A DNA stretch of 64,000 bases from JAXMEQ01 sp046348225. GTDB taxonomy: Bacteria; Pseudomonadota; Gammaproteobacteria; Burkholderiales; Burkholderiaceae_C. Location of the stretch: NCBI GenBank assembly GCA_046348225.1, contig JAXMEQ010000004.1, positions 62,001 to 126,000 on the forward strand, given 5' to 3'. A model generated the notes under the pieces. It searched no databases, had not been told where the DNA came from, and saw only the letters and a program-made list of their open reading frames with translations. The stretch's first letter is position 1, and each line of letters opens with the position of its first letter. Positions 63,123 through 64,000 of the stretch are shown here, in pieces. Both the position numbers and the translations under genes were made by a program.

Positions 63123-64000
63123 TTACTGGGGTGGGGCGGGCAGCTCGATGCCCGGAAAGATCTTGATGACGGCGCTGTCGTCCTCGCGCGCAAAGCCGGC
63201 GGTGGAGGCCTGCATGAACATCTGGTGCGCGGTGCTGGACAGCGGCAGCGGGAACTTGCTGGCCCGCGCCATGTCGAGCACCAGGCCCAGGTCCTTCACA
63301 AAGATGTCCACCGCCGACAGCGGCGTGTAGTCGCCCGCCAGCACATGGGCCATGCGGTTCTCGAACATCCAGCTGTTGCCGGCGCTGTGGGTGATCACGT
63401 CGTACAGCGCAGCCGGGTCCACCCCTTCGCGCAGGCCCAGCGCCATGGCCTCGGCAGCGGCGGCGATGTGCACGCCCGCGAGCAGCTGGTTGATGATCTT
63501 GACCTTGCTGCCCGCACCCGCCTTGTCGCCCAGCTTGTAGACCCGGGCCGCCATGGCATGGAGCATGGGCTCGGCCAGCGCGTAGGCCTCGGGTGTGCCC
63601 GAGGTCATCATGGTCATCTGGCCGCTTGCCGCCTTGGCGGCGCCGCCCGAAATGGGTGCGTCGATGTACAGAATGCCTTTTTCGGCCAGCCGCGCCTCGA
63701 GCGCCATGCTCCAGTTCGGGTCGACCGTTGAACACATCACGAACACGCTGCCGGCCTTCAAGGTGGCAGCACACCCCAGGTCACCGAACAGCACGCTCTC
63801 GGTTTGCGCGGCGTTCACCACCACCGACACCACCACATCACAGGCGGTGCCGAGTTCCGCAGGCGACGCGCAGGCCGTGCCGCCTTCGGCCGCAAAGGCC
63901 TGTGCCACCTCGGCGCGAATGTCGAACACATGGGGCGCGTAGCCCGCGCGGCGCAGCGATTGCGCCATGCCGGCGCCCATGGCGCCCAGGCCGATCAGGC
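63123..64000 (-). CDS. ltnD: L-threonate dehydrogenase (beta-hydroxyacid dehydrogenase family), 5' end cut by window
   Basis: About 292 codons are visible; the upstream reading continues past the edge as LIGLGAMGAGMAQSLRRAGY, the NAD-binding start, so only a few residues are missing. DAPISGGAAKAASGQMTMM (substrate site), KIINQLLAGVHIAAAAEAMA (catalytic Lys) and VKDLGLVLDMA follow. Oxidises L-threonate to 2-oxo-L-threonate; with denD it gives two entries into the OtnI-OtnK-OtnC path. Confidence 0.88.
   Translation of the reverse strand, partial: LIGLGAMGAGMAQSLRRAGYAPHVFDIRAEVAQAFAAEGGTACASPAELGTACDVVVSVVVNAAQTESVLFGDLGCAATLKAGSVFVMCSTVDPNWSMALEARLAEKGILYIDAPISGGAAKAASGQMTMMTSGTPEAYALAEPMLHAMAARVYKLGDKAGAGSKVKIINQLLAGVHIAAAAEAMALGLREGVDPAALYDVITHSAGNSWMFENRMAHVLAGDYTPLSAVDIFVKDLGLVLDMARASKFPLPLSSTAHQMFMQASTAGFAREDDSAVIKIFPGIELPAPPQ

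Overview
The window is high-G+C bacterial DNA. Most genes look like those of Burkholderiales, and Comamonadaceae fits best: Bug/TctC- and TAXI-type receptors, a MurU/AmgK pair, a ProQ/FinO protein, the lptD-surA-ksgA order, and two families of short dispersed repeats of the kind I recall from Comamonadaceae. I cannot name the genus from sequence alone. No rRNA, tRNA, CRISPR array, complete insertion sequence or prophage was seen.

Layout. (1) 1-12.2 kb, minus strand: a long closely packed operon starting with a 2-aminoethylphosphonate (AEP) type ABC importer (phnS-phnT-phnU) and phnW. It continues with a glutamine-synthetase-like ligase, Fe-alcohol dehydrogenase, aldehyde dehydrogenase, gamma-glutamyl hydrolase and HAD phosphatase, then a SUMF1-like protein, an ABC ATPase and the start of an allophanate hydrolase. 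(2) 12.3-19.7 kb, plus strand, divergent: GntR regulator, phosphonoacetate hydrolase phnA, phosphonoacetaldehyde dehydrogenase phnY, a PhnZ-like HD oxygenase, a DMT exporter and a DMGDH-like flavoenzyme. Together phnW-phnY-phnA form the complete AEP to acetate plus phosphate route. The ligase/ADH/ALDH/hydrolase set looks like a gamma-glutamyl route for an amino alcohol such as ethanolamine. (3) 19.6-21.1 kb: a foreign-looking SEL1-type gene flanked by a 118-bp direct repeat of the flavoenzyme 3' end. (4) 21.1-31.2 kb: mostly housekeeping genes (FAH-family hydratase, proQ, slyD, gap, tkt, murU, pepP, MOSC) and a PIN/RHH toxin-antitoxin pair. (5) 31.3-38.7 kb: an N-acyl-D-amino-acid operon with two orphan solute receptors, a divergent LysR regulator and a Tat-exported amine oxidase. 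(6) 38.8-47.5 kb: maeB, a secreted RNase with its barstar inhibitor, ksgA, surA and lptD. (7) 47.5-59.3 kb: amgK, rsmE, an MFS transporter, a YidB-like protein, an alpha/beta hydrolase, an M20 peptidase, a methyltransferase, a regulator, a hybrid histidine kinase and infA. Every one of these carries reading-frame breaks. (8) 59.3-64 kb: a complete D-erythronate/L-threonate catabolic operon (ltnD-denD-otnK-otnC-otnI).

Two cautions matter to a user. The frame breaks in 47.98-59.1 kb stop abruptly on both sides and hit infA, so they look like local consensus errors rather than gene decay. Two families of short repeats supply stop codons, protein tails and even internal coding sequence to several genes.
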